Shown here piece by piece: positions 1 to 7,087 of a DNA stretch of 64,000 nt. Position numbers and translations under genes: made by a program. The first letter of the stretch is position 1. Every line of letters begins with the position of its first letter. This DNA comes from Micromonospora_J zhanjiangensis. Its GTDB lineage: Bacteria > Actinomycetota > Actinomycetes > Mycobacteriales > Micromonosporaceae. Location: the NCBI RefSeq assembly GCF_042650605.1, contig NZ_JBHSBN010000009.1, positions 1-64,000 on the forward strand, written 5' to 3'. A model generated the notes under the pieces. It saw nothing but the letters and a program-made list of their open reading frames with translations, was not told the origin of the DNA and searched no databases.

Positions 1-207
1 CCCCTGCGGAGCAGCCCACGACCGAGACGTCAACGCCGCCATCAACATCAAGGCCGCCGGACAGGCGGACTTCAACGACCGCGGAGCGCACATAAGACCA
101 GGACTCGTCCCGGCAGCGCGCAGTGAAACGGTAACCCACCCGCACGTTGCGCCCTCCACGCGCAGCGTGGAGGGAATCCTCGTCCTGCAGGGCGAGGAGG
201 ATGTCAA
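1..207 (+). mobile_element. Right end of an IS200/IS605-family element
   Basis: The window opens inside a TnpB-type gene and the element appears to end near 207. The tail has two tandem hairpins and then a TCAA motif (204-207), which resembles the right-end cleavage motif of IS200/IS605 elements. The left end, any TnpA gene and the target-adjacent motif lie outside the window. The exact boundary is inferred from the motif and was not checked against an empty site. Confidence 0.65.
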
Positions 208-724
208 TGGAACGACACCCGATGCGCACAAACGACCCGGCCCACGACGCGCGAACGCGGCGGGGCGGTGTTCAGGGCCCGCAGCGAGGTGCTGCGGCGC
301 CGGGGGGGTCGGTGGCGGGTGCGCGGGCGGGCGGTGGCCGGGTGCGCGGGCGGGAAGCGGTCAGGGGCGGGCGCGCAGGGTGTCGACGGCCAGCCGGGCG
401 GCCTCACCGATGGCCAGGTCGACGTCGACCGGACGGGCTCCGGGCCGGTCCACCCGGGCGAACACCGCCAGCGCGTACCTTTCACCGGCCGGGAACTCGG
501 CGACGCCGGCCTCCATCTGCAACTGGGGCAGCGTGCCGCTCTTGGCCGCCACGCGTACGCCGGGCGGGAAGCCGGAGGCCAGCCGGGTCCGGGACACCTG
601 CCGGGCCATCAGCGCCCGGACCAGCTCGCAGGCCGATGTCGGGCCGGCCCGGTCGGTCCAGATCAGTTCCAGTAGCCGGGTGATCTCGCGAGCGGTGCCC
701 GAGGTGGTCCGCTCGGGGTCGTAG
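2..724 (+). CDS. tnpB: TnpB (RNA-guided nuclease) C-terminal end, partial
   Basis: Only the C-terminal end is present. Residues 2-20 read CGAAHDRDVNAAINIKAAG, the last zinc-ribbon cysteine plus the conserved HDRDxNAAxNI block that carries the third RuvC-like acidic residue of TnpB. TnpB is an RNA-guided DNA endonuclease of IS200/IS605 elements. The frame meets no stop at the element end and stays open to a TGA at 722-724. Everything past about 130 looks non-homologous and runs over the guide-RNA region and flanking DNA, antisense to the next gene. The natural stop may have been lost. The protein start is off the window. Confidence 0.6.
   Translation, partial: PCGAAHDRDVNAAINIKAAGQADFNDRGAHIRPGLVPAARSETVTHPHVAPSTRSVEGILVLQGEEDVNGTTPDAHKRPGPRRANAAGRCSGPAARCCGAGGVGGGCAGGRWPGARAGSGQGRARRVSTASRAASPMARSTSTGRAPGRSTRANTASAYLSPAGNSATPASICNWGSVPLLAATRTPGGKPEASRVRDTCRAISARTSSQADVGPARSVQISSSSRVISRAVPEVVRSGS
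140..207 (+). ncRNA. Putative omega-RNA (TnpB guide RNA) 3' scaffold
   Basis: Two adjacent stem-loops overlap the tnpB 3' end. The first is a perfect 9-bp stem (152-160 with 166-174, 5-nt loop). The second is about 9 bp (177-185 with 190-198, TGCA loop). They are followed by GGATGTCAA, after which the guide would begin at about 208. This is the arrangement known for omega-RNAs at the right end of IS200/IS605 elements. The 5' end is a guess. Confidence 0.55.
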
Positions 725-1272
725 ATGCTCAGTTCCCGGACCCGCTCCGGCGACAGGGTGGGGAAGATCCGGGCGAACTCGGCCTCGTCCCGGGCACCGA
801 CGTCGGCCAGCATCGACTCGACCAGTTGCCGCGGTCCGCCGATCACCCGCAGCCCGGTCAACCCCAACTCGGCGGCGAGCAGGACCAGCAGCTCCCGCCC
901 ACCGATCCGGCGCAGCAGCAGGTCGGCGGCGGTGTTGTCGCTCACCGACATGGCGAAGTAGGCCAGGTCACGCAGGGACACCTCGGCGTCGTCCGCGCAG
1001 CCGCCGGTGCCCCAGCCGCCCAGCCGGTCGACCGCCCGGACGGTCATCCGCTCGGTCGGGTCGACCTGCCCGGCCGCGGCCTGCCGGGCGAACTCCAGCA
1101 CCAGCAGGATCTTGAAGACGGAGGCGAGCACCACCGGCTCGTCGGCGCGGACCGCCAGTTCGCGCCCGTCGGCCAGGTCCACCGCGCGTAGGTGACCGGT
1201 CGCCCCGACCCGCGCGAAGACCCGGTCCACCCGCTCGGCTGCCGCACTCCCCCGATCCCGCACCGTCCTCAC
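361..1272 (-). CDS. Class A beta-lactamase-like serine hydrolase
   Basis: Acyl-serine hydrolase of the penicillin-binding/beta-lactamase fold, about 303 residues from the GTG at 1272. The visible motifs are SVFK (Ser51/Lys54, the SxxK nucleophile motif), SDN (about 111-113) and KSG near residue 250 (in place of KTG). A TTSGTA segment resembles the omega-loop region of class A enzymes, but the general-base Glu166 is not clearly in place, so lactam turnover is not assured. No signal peptide precedes the catalytic domain with this start, which is unusual for a beta-lactamase and suggests a cytoplasmic enzyme. It is divergent from a LysR regulator only 27 bp away, the classic AmpR-type layout. 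A second GTG at 1263 is a possible start. Confidence 0.8.
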   Translation of the reverse strand: MRTVRDRGSAAAERVDRVFARVGATGHLRAVDLADGRELAVRADEPVVLASVFKILLVLEFARQAAAGQVDPTERMTVRAVDRLGGWGTGGCADDAEVSLRDLAYFAMSVSDNTAADLLLRRIGGRELLVLLAAELGLTGLRVIGGPRQLVESMLADVGARDEAEFARIFPTLSPERVRELSIYDPERTTSGTAREITRLLELIWTDRAGPTSACELVRALMARQVSRTRLASGFPPGVRVAAKSGTLPQLQMEAGVAEFPAGERYALAVFARVDRPGARPVDVDLAIGEAARLAVDTLRARP

Positions 1273-1299
1273 GATAGAGCCGGGGCGTAGGGTGCCGCC

Positions 1300-2292
1300 G
1301 TGGACCTGCTCCGACACCTGCGGCAGTTCGTGGTGGTGGCGCGGGAGCTGCACTTCGGTCGGGCGGCCGAGCTGCTGGGCATCGCGCAGCCGCCGCTGAG
1401 TCAGTCGATCCAGCGGTTGGAACGCGAGCTCGGTGTGGAGTTGTTCGACCGGTCGCGTCGCCGGATCCGGCTCACCACGGCCGGGCAACTGCTGCTCGCC
1501 GAGGCGGACAGCCTGCTCGCCGGGCAGGAGCGGCTGCACAACCTGATGCGCCAGGTCCGGGACGGCGCGCTGGGCACGCTCCGGGCCGGGGTGCCACCGG
1601 ACACCCCCGCGGTGACGCTGCGGACGCTGCTGGCCGACCTCGCCGAGCAGGCTCCGGGGCTGGACGTCGACCTGCACGAGCTGACCACCGCCGAGCAGCT
1701 GCGGACGCTGGCCGAGGGTCGGCTCGACGTCGGGCTGGTGCACCATCCCGTGCCCGCCGACGACCTGCGCCTCGGCCGGGTGGTGGAGGAGCCGCTGGGT
1801 GTCCTGCTGCCCCGGGACGGCGCGCTGGCCCGGGATCCGGAGTTGGAGCTGGCCGCGCTGGCCGGGCTGGACCTGATCCTCCCGCCCCGGGCCGCCGCAC
1901 CCGGCTGGCACGACCACGTGCTGACGGTGTGCCGGGAGCACGGCTACGTACCCGGGCGGGTCCGGCCCGCCGGTAACCCGGAGTTCCTGTTCGGCCTGGT
2001 GCTCGGCGGGCACGGGGTGGCCTTCGGCCCGGCGGCGCTGGCCCGGCGCGAGCCGCGGCTGGCCTGGCGGCCGGTGGTCGGGCAGCCGTTGGCGCGGCGG
2101 GTCTCGGCGGCGTGGCCGGCCCGGTCCGCGCACCCGGCCGCGCCGATGTTCGCCGAGCGCGCCGCGGCGGTGCTGGCCGGCGCCGAGCCGGCCGCCCCGG
2201 TGCTGGGCGCGGCGGATCCGGCGGTCCGGCCGTGGCTGGTGCTCTACGGCGACGGGTCGACCGCTCCGGAGCGTGACCGGTCGCTCGCATAG
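1300..2292 (+). CDS. LysR-family transcriptional regulator
   Basis: 330-residue LysR-type regulator. The N-terminal winged helix-turn-helix (about 1-60, with FGRAAELLGIAQPPLSQSI and the LERELGVELFDRS wing) is followed by an effector-binding domain of the type I/II periplasmic-binding fold. The start is GTG at 1300. Transcription diverges from the beta-lactamase-like gene, and the two start codons are only 27 bp apart, so promoters and operator must overlap and at least one transcript may be leaderless. By analogy with AmpR-type pairs it probably controls the neighbour; this is inference. Confidence 0.9.
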   Translation: MDLLRHLRQFVVVARELHFGRAAELLGIAQPPLSQSIQRLERELGVELFDRSRRRIRLTTAGQLLLAEADSLLAGQERLHNLMRQVRDGALGTLRAGVPPDTPAVTLRTLLADLAEQAPGLDVDLHELTTAEQLRTLAEGRLDVGLVHHPVPADDLRLGRVVEEPLGVLLPRDGALARDPELELAALAGLDLILPPRAAAPGWHDHVLTVCREHGYVPGRVRPAGNPEFLFGLVLGGHGVAFGPAALARREPRLAWRPVVGQPLARRVSAAWPARSAHPAAPMFAERAAAVLAGAEPAAPVLGAADPAVRPWLVLYGDGSTAPERDRSLA

Positions 2293-2340
2293 CTCCCGGA
2301 TCACCGGTACGCCGCGTGACAAAGTGGGTTGCCTGGATAG

Positions 2341-2499
2341 GACATCAGTCTCACCACGCCGAGCCGGATCGCCGAGAACTTCGCGCTGTTCGACTTCGAG
2401 CTGGACCAGGCCGACGTGGACCGGATCAGCGCCCTGGACAAGGGCGAGGCCGGCCGCAACGGCCCGAACCCGGACGCCTTCGACTACGTACCGGGCTGA
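2341..2499 (+). pseudogene. C-terminal remnant of an aldo/keto reductase
   Basis: A short open segment translates to SRIAENFALFDFELDQADV followed by DRISALDKGEAGRNGPNPDAF and a stop. This is the typical C-terminus of 2,5-diketo-D-gluconate reductase-type aldo/keto reductases (the SRIxEN cofactor-contact region and the final helix). An in-frame TAG at 2338 precedes it and no catalytic residues remain, so only about 50 of 275 residues survive. Confidence 0.75.
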
Positions 2500-2524
2500 C
2501 GCCGGTCAGCTTCCTTGATCCGTT

Positions 2525-2584
2525 CCCCGCCCCGTAGGCTGCGCTGGGCACGCACCAGCGACGCGTACGGGGCGGGGTGTTTTT
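2525..2584 (+). terminator. 12-bp GC hairpin plus T-run before the kinase gene
   Basis: Perfect inverted repeat CCCCGCCCCGTA (2525-2536) and its complement (2566-2577), with a 29-nt loop, followed at once by TTTTT (2580-2584). It has the form of an intrinsic terminator for the LysR/remnant side, but it ends only a few bases before the kinase ATG, so it could also act as a leader structure for that gene. Confidence 0.5.
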
Positions 2585-2588
2585 GTCG

Positions 2589-4271
2589 ATGCTGGAGCTG
2601 GACGGGTCCGATCCTCGGGTGGTCGGGGAGTACGCCCTCGTGGGACGGCTCGGTGAGGGCGGCATGGGCCGCGTCTACAAAGGCCGCTCCCCCGGCGGCC
2701 GGACCGTCGCGGTCAAGGTCGCCCGAGCCGAACTCGGCGCCGACCCCGCCTTCCGCGCCCGCTTCCGCAGCGAGATCGCCGCCGCCCGCAAAGTCGGCGG
2801 CTTCCACACCGCCCACGTCGTCGACGCCGACCCCGACGCCAACCCACCCTGGATGGTCACCGCCTACATCCCCGGCCCCTCCCTCGCCGACCACATCGCC
2901 ACCCACGGACCCATGGACGAAACCGCGCTACGCGCCCTCGGCGCCGCCCTCGCCGAAGCACTCCGCGCCATCCACGCCTGCGGCCTCGTCCACCGCGACC
3001 TCAAACCATCCAACATCATCATCAGCGACGACGGACCCCGCGTCCTCGACTTCGGCATCGCCCACGCCCTCCAAGAAACCCGCCTCACCGGCACCCACAT
3101 GCTCATCGGCACCCCCGGCTACCTCGCCCCAGAACAAATCCAGGACAAAACCGTCGGACCCCCCTGCGACATCTTCGCCCTCGGCGCCGTCCTCACCCAC
3201 GCCGCCGGCGGCACACCCTTCGGCACCACCGGCGGACACATGGCCCTCCTCTACCGCGCCATCCACGACCAACCCGACCTCAACGCCGTTCCCCCAGCAC
3301 TACAACCCGTCATCGCCGCCTGCCTCGCCAAGAACCCCACCCAACGACCCACCCCCGACCAACTCCTCACCACCCTCACCACCAGAACGACACCACACCC
3401 CGACCGACCCGCGGTACACGGCGACGCCGTACCGGTCCGCAGCACGAGAGGCGGGGCCGACGCCGTACCGGCCGACGGAGCCGGCGCCGCACCGGTCTGG
3501 ACCGTACGGGAGGAAGCCGCGCCGACGGTGTGGGGCGTCACCGACCCGACCAGCCCGACCACGGCGAACCCGGTGCCGCCGGCCCCGCGCTCGCCGTTGC
3601 CGCCCACCCGGCGCGACGCACCGCCACTCGTTCGACCGGCGCTGCCGCCGACCCGTGTGGCGGGGCCGGTCTCGGCCGGGGTGGCCCCGGCCGGGCCGCC
3701 CCTGGTGTTCGAGGCGCCGCCGTCGTTGGAGCGGCTGTTGGCGGCGCCTCCGCTCTTCGCGATGATGGCGGCCGTCACCTTGGTCGGTATCGTCCTCGCC
3801 TCGGTGCAGGAGTACGGACCGACGCTGCGGACCATCTACGGCACGGTCGCGACCCTGCTCGACCTGGGCCTACTGGCCGGCGTCATGGTCGTGCTGGGCG
3901 CGAAGAGGACCGTGACGCTGGACGAGAACGGGCTCACCGTCCGGCAGCGACGCGGGCTGGGCGCCAACCGCGAGTTGGCCCTGCCGTGGCAGGTCATCAC
4001 TGCGATCGGTCGGGTCGGGCCGCTCGACCGCCTCCGGGTGCGGATCCGACTTCGCGAGCCGGTGACCGGTCGGCTGGCGATGGGCGGCGTGAGCCACTTC
4101 GCGCCCGATCTGGTGGAGGTGGACGTTCCCTGGCCACCGCGCCGACGGCTGCTGCGTCGGATGGTCGACCATGCACCGACCCCGTCCGACCATCACCCGG
4201 ACAGCGGCGCGCGAATCCTCGGCCAAGCCGTCCGCACGTACGCCCCGGGCGTCGGTCTCCATTACCTCTGA
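2589..4271 (+). CDS. Membrane Ser/Thr protein kinase (PknB-like) with C-terminal PH-like domain
   Basis: Eukaryotic-type kinase, about 560 residues from ATG 2589. The N-terminal catalytic domain (about 15-270) has the Gly loop GEGGMG, an AVKV lysine, HRDLKPSN, DFG and a GYLAPEQ activation-segment end, so it looks active. A Pro/Ala/Thr-rich juxtamembrane linker of about 100 residues follows. Two hydrophobic segments come next (around LFAMMAAVTLVGIVLASV and ATLLDLGLLAGVMVVLG), then a beta-rich tail resembling a bacterial PH domain. This differs from PknB, which carries extracellular PASTA repeats. GTG 2577 and TTG 2583 are in-frame alternatives, but both overlap the hairpin; the GGGG at 2574-2577 can serve ATG 2589. 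Confidence 0.85.
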   Translation: MLELDGSDPRVVGEYALVGRLGEGGMGRVYKGRSPGGRTVAVKVARAELGADPAFRARFRSEIAAARKVGGFHTAHVVDADPDANPPWMVTAYIPGPSLADHIATHGPMDETALRALGAALAEALRAIHACGLVHRDLKPSNIIISDDGPRVLDFGIAHALQETRLTGTHMLIGTPGYLAPEQIQDKTVGPPCDIFALGAVLTHAAGGTPFGTTGGHMALLYRAIHDQPDLNAVPPALQPVIAACLAKNPTQRPTPDQLLTTLTTRTTPHPDRPAVHGDAVPVRSTRGGADAVPADGAGAAPVWTVREEAAPTVWGVTDPTSPTTANPVPPAPRSPLPPTRRDAPPLVRPALPPTRVAGPVSAGVAPAGPPLVFEAPPSLERLLAAPPLFAMMAAVTLVGIVLASVQEYGPTLRTIYGTVATLLDLGLLAGVMVVLGAKRTVTLDENGLTVRQRRGLGANRELALPWQVITAIGRVGPLDRLRVRIRLREPVTGRLAMGGVSHFAPDLVEVDVPWPPRRRLLRRMVDHAPTPSDHHPDSGARILGQAVRTYAPGVGLHYL

Positions 4272-4316
4272 ACGCGCCGACGACCTCGAACCACGGCGTC
4301 GTGGTGGACCGGAGGT

Positions 4317-4370
4317 GTGCGGAAGTGCCCCCGGCTATGGAGAGAGCGATAACCGGGGGCACTTCCGCAC
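4317..4370. terminator. Bidirectional hairpin between convergent genes
   Basis: Perfect 18-bp inverted repeat (4317-4334 GTGCGGAAGTGCCCCCGG; 4353-4370 its complement) with an 18-nt loop. It lies exactly between the convergent kinase and SGNH hydrolase genes. There is no T-tract, as is common for high-GC actinobacterial terminators. Confidence 0.75.
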
Positions 4371-4382
4371 ATCAAGGCGGGG

Positions 4383-5177
4383 TCAGCCGGCCGTGGAGCG
4401 GAAGACCGGGTAGTAGCCGCCGGACTGACCGGCCGAGGTCGGGTGGTACGAGATGTTGATGTCGACGATGTTCAGGGCGTGCAGCCACTTGCTGCCGTAG
4501 CTGCACAGCTGGTGCCCGACGAAGCTGGACCGCACGTCGGCGAAGCGGAAGCCGTGCCGGGAGGCGGCCTGGCTGAGCACCCCGTCGAGCAGGTTGATCC
4601 CCTCGTTGATCTTCGCCCGGGACTCGGCGCTGAGTCCGACGCAGACCGTGCCGAGCTGGTAGAAGACCGGGTAGTCGACGACCACCACGCGGGCGTTCGG
4701 CGCCTTCGACCGGATTCCGTTGTAGACGTTGTCGAGCAGCCCCGGCAGCGTGCTCTGCACCTTGTTCTCGGCCACCTGGACGGCGTTGACGCATTCGGTG
4801 GTGCCCTGCAGCACGCAGGTGGTCATGATGCTGCTGAACCCGACGTCGTTGCCGCCGACGGTGACGCTGACCAGCGTGGTGCTGCTGGACAGCGCGGAGA
4901 GCTGCGAGTTGATCACGTCCGAGGTGGTGGCACCGGAGCAGGCCACCGAGGTGAACGACGCGGGGGCGTTGGCGGCGGCCCACAGTGCCGGGTAGGCGTT
5001 CGGGCTGCGCTTGCAACTGCCGCTCTCACTGCCGGCGCCGAGACCGGCGGCGTACGAGTCGCCGAGGGCGACGTAGCGGTCGCCGGCGGCGGCCTGGGCG
5101 GGGTTCGCCAGCGTGAACGTGGCGACGATGGCTGTCAGCGAGGTGGCGGCCAGGGTAGCGAGACGGGATCTCCGCAC
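4383..5177 (-). CDS. Secreted SGNH/GDSL hydrolase (lipase/esterase)
   Basis: 264-residue secreted esterase of the SGNH family. The signal peptide (about 1-30, ending ANPAQAAA) is followed by block I GDSYAAG (catalytic Ser), the block II-like ACSGATTSDV, block III GGND (oxyanion Asn) and block V SYHPTSAGQ (catalytic His). Several cysteines suggest disulfides in the exported protein. The start is GTG 5177, 4 nt after GGAGGA. It is close to Streptomyces secreted GDSL lipases and probably hydrolyses acyl esters outside the cell. It is monocistronic: convergent with the kinase across a hairpin, with a long upstream region. Confidence 0.9.
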   Translation of the reverse strand: MRRSRLATLAATSLTAIVATFTLANPAQAAAGDRYVALGDSYAAGLGAGSESGSCKRSPNAYPALWAAANAPASFTSVACSGATTSDVINSQLSALSSSTTLVSVTVGGNDVGFSSIMTTCVLQGTTECVNAVQVAENKVQSTLPGLLDNVYNGIRSKAPNARVVVVDYPVFYQLGTVCVGLSAESRAKINEGINLLDGVLSQAASRHGFRFADVRSSFVGHQLCSYGSKWLHALNIVDINISYHPTSAGQSGGYYPVFRSTAG

Positions 5178-5502
5178 GTCGTCCTCCGGGGGTAAAGGAT
5201 GATCAGTGCGAATATAGATACCATTAGATAAACCTGTTGCGGAAGAGTTAAAGTTGTAACCGGTTCGCCGCAAGATCCTTTGTATCGCTGGTGTAACGCC
5301 CGGCGTCCGACCGACGCCTGTAGAGGCAGTACGTTGTCCTCCCCCCACGAGGAACCTGGCGGTCGGCGGAGAGAACAGCCTCCCCAGCCCGCCGACCGCC
5401 AGGTTCCTCCCCCCGGCCCGGCGTCCGGTGTGGAGCGGTCCGGCCGGACGGCGCCGGTTCACCGCCGGCGGATTCGATTTCCGGCCGATCGGCCGATGCC
5501 TT
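5178..5502. other. Intergenic region with promoter-like AT stretch and long hairpin
   Basis: About 325 bp between divergent genes. It holds a short AT-rich stretch (5211-5245), the likely promoter region of the SGNH hydrolase, and the hairpin at 5349-5409. No coding segment is visible. Confidence 0.5.
5349..5409. terminator. 21-bp perfect hairpin
   Basis: Perfect 21-bp inverted repeat (5349-5369 and 5389-5409) with a 19-nt loop, and C-rich tracts on both outer sides. It is terminator-like but sits between two divergently transcribed genes, where no transcript needs to stop. It may be an insulator, a mini-element or a regulatory leader of the small membrane protein gene. Confidence 0.55.
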
Positions 5503-5892
5503 ATGGACAGACGCCGGTGGTCGCTGTCCGTCACAATCACGGGAATGTACGGGTTGTTTCTGTTGGCCGAGCGGTCCGCCGCCGAGGGTCGACCACTGGC
5601 CCTGGTTCTCGTCTTCGAGGGCCTCTTCACCGTGGTGCCGCTCCTGATCACGGTGCTGTCCCTGGTCGCCGCGCGACGCGGCCGGCAGCCGGTGCGGCGA
5701 CCGTCGGGACACCCGTGGACCTGGGCCGCGGTCGCGGCGACCTGGATCCTGACGCTGGTGGTGCTGGCGGTCCCCGCCCGACCCGCGACGGTGGTCCTGG
5801 TGATGGTGTCCCAGTGGTTGACCTTCCTGGCCGGCCTGCTCACCGACTCCACCCGGCGGGGGCAGCAGATCACGGCCCAGCGGCTGCCCTGA
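5503..5892 (+). CDS. Small predicted membrane protein
   Basis: 129 residues from ATG 5503, with three to four hydrophobic segments (around SVTITGMYGLFLLA, LVLVFEGLFTVVPLLITVLSLVA, WAAVAATWILTLVVLAV and VVLVMVSQWLTFLAGLL) and a short basic loop. I do not recognise a family. No clear Shine-Dalgarno is seen, so the start is uncertain and ATG 5545 is an alternative. The hydrophobic spacing and GC-rich third positions support real coding. Confidence 0.55.
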   Translation: MDRRRWSLSVTITGMYGLFLLAERSAAEGRPLALVLVFEGLFTVVPLLITVLSLVAARRGRQPVRRPSGHPWTWAAVAATWILTLVVLAVPARPATVVLVMVSQWLTFLAGLLTDSTRRGQQITAQRLP

Positions 5893-6103
5893 CGGTCCGG
5901 AGTCACCGCGGCCCCATCCCGCCGGCGGGACCGGACCGGCGCCCCGGCGGGACCGGACCGGCGCCGTCGGAGCACCGGACCGGCTTCATGATTCGGCTCT
6001 CCCTCGCGTGGGGGAGGGTGTTCCCGTGCGGGAGCGAGGTGTCCGGCCGTCCCGGCGGCGAGAGTCGGTGAGGAACGACAACCGACGCCCCGGAGGGGAT
6101 CGC

Positions 6104-6757
6104 ATGACCACGCTCACCCAGGCATCCGTACCGGTCGGACGGCTGCGTACCGCGTGGCGGGCCGCCCACGCACCGGTGGCCGGCGTGCCACGCTGGGCGG
6201 CGATCACCGCCTACGTCGTACCGTTGACGGCGCTGCCGGCGAGCCTGTGGCGAATCGCCGCGGTCACCTGCCATCTGCCGCTGATCAGCGACGCCGCGCG
6301 CTCCGAGGACGGCGGCAACCTGCCGACCTGGCTGCCGGTCGAGGTGTACGTGGTGCTGCTGTCGGTCTTCTCCGAGGTGGTGGCGTTCACCGCCGTCGGA
6401 TTGATCGCCCGCTGGGGCGAGGTGTGGCCGCGCTGGCTGCCCGGCCTGCGCGGCCGGCGGGTGCCGCCGCTGGCCGCCGTCGTCCCGGCGACCCTCGGCG
6501 CGCTGGCGCTGACCCTCCTGTGGACCGCCGTCACGGTGAACGCGCTCACCGGGCGTGACCTGCAGGGCCGCCCGCTGTCCGAGATGGCGGCCACGATGAC
6601 CAGCGGTTGGCAGACCGTGGTCCTGGTGGTCAGCTACCTGCCGCTACTGCTCTGGGGCCCGCTGCTCGGCGTGCTCACCGTGGCGTACTGGCGGCGGCGG
6701 ACCGGGGCGGTGCCGGCCGTCCGGTCGGCCCGGTTCACCCGCGTTCGAGGTTCCTGA
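6104..6757 (+). CDS. Hypothetical four-TM membrane protein
   Basis: 217-residue integral membrane protein. ATG 6104 follows a strong CGGAGGGG. About four hydrophobic segments are visible (AITAYVVPLTALPASLW; VYVVLLSVFSEVVAFTAVGL; LAAVVPATLGALALTLLWTAV; TVVLVVSYLPLLLWGPLLGVL). Similar small proteins of unknown function occur in actinobacteria; I assign no activity. Its 3' end overlaps the convergent MarR-like remnant by 23 bp. Confidence 0.7.
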   Translation: MTTLTQASVPVGRLRTAWRAAHAPVAGVPRWAAITAYVVPLTALPASLWRIAAVTCHLPLISDAARSEDGGNLPTWLPVEVYVVLLSVFSEVVAFTAVGLIARWGEVWPRWLPGLRGRRVPPLAAVVPATLGALALTLLWTAVTVNALTGRDLQGRPLSEMAATMTSGWQTVVLVVSYLPLLLWGPLLGVLTVAYWRRRTGAVPAVRSARFTRVRGS

Positions 6758-7033
6758 TCATCGTTTCCAGGCTGGCGACCGTCCGCCGGTAGTCGTCGGC
6801 GGTCAGGCCGGCCGTGGTCAGCTCGCGCGTCACCCGTACCTCGCCGGCCAGGGTGTCGAACAGGGTGCGGCCGGTGTCGGTGAGCGCGTAGTCGGTGCCG
6901 CGCCGGACGAGACCCCGCCGGACGAGCGGTACGAGGTGCTGTTCGGCGGTCTCGCCGGCGGACCGGTCCAGGAACGGCGCGACGGCGTCGTCCAGGGCGT
7001 CCGGCGGAGTGGGAGCGTCGGCGAGGGTACGCC
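6735..7033 (-). pseudogene. MarR-like regulator lacking its N-terminal half
   Basis: About 95 residues match the C-terminal two-thirds of a winged-helix MarR-type protein: EQHLVPLVRRGLVRR, LTDTGRTLFDTLAGEV, then the final dimerisation helix ending LETMIRNLERG. The first dimer helix and the start of the HTH are absent, and the frame runs upstream into a 15-bp tandem repeat and the end of the neighbouring dehydrogenase gene. No start codon with a ribosome site is apparent, so I call it truncated. A short functional protein starting inside the repeat cannot be excluded. Confidence 0.6.
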
Positions 7034-7087
7034 GGCCTTGCCGGTCACGGCCTTGCCGGTCACGGCCTTGCCGGTCACGGCCTTGCC
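7034..7087. repeat. 15-bp tandem repeat, 3.6 copies
   Basis: Unit GGCCTTGCCGGTCAC at 7034-7048, 7049-7063 and 7064-7078, plus a 9-nt partial copy. It covers the last codons and stop of the amino-acid dehydrogenase gene and the break point of the MarR-like remnant. Confidence 0.9.

Noticed and set aside
361..2322. Continuous minus-strand frame of 653 codons joining the beta-lactamase-like gene to sequence antisense to the LysR gene
   Set aside because: Only the downstream 303 codons show protein motifs; the upstream part is a Gln/Arg-rich shadow of the LysR gene, as often seen in high-GC DNA.
4383..5975. Long upstream extension of the SGNH hydrolase frame
   Set aside because: The signal peptide and GGAGGA ribosome site fix the start at 5177; upstream residues are Arg/Thr-rich noise across the intergenic hairpin.
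7034..7087. Tandem repeats here and at 20084-20152 and 36768-36803 considered as CRISPR
   Set aside because: Units of 12-18 bp lie head to tail with no spacers; they are simple tandem repeats.
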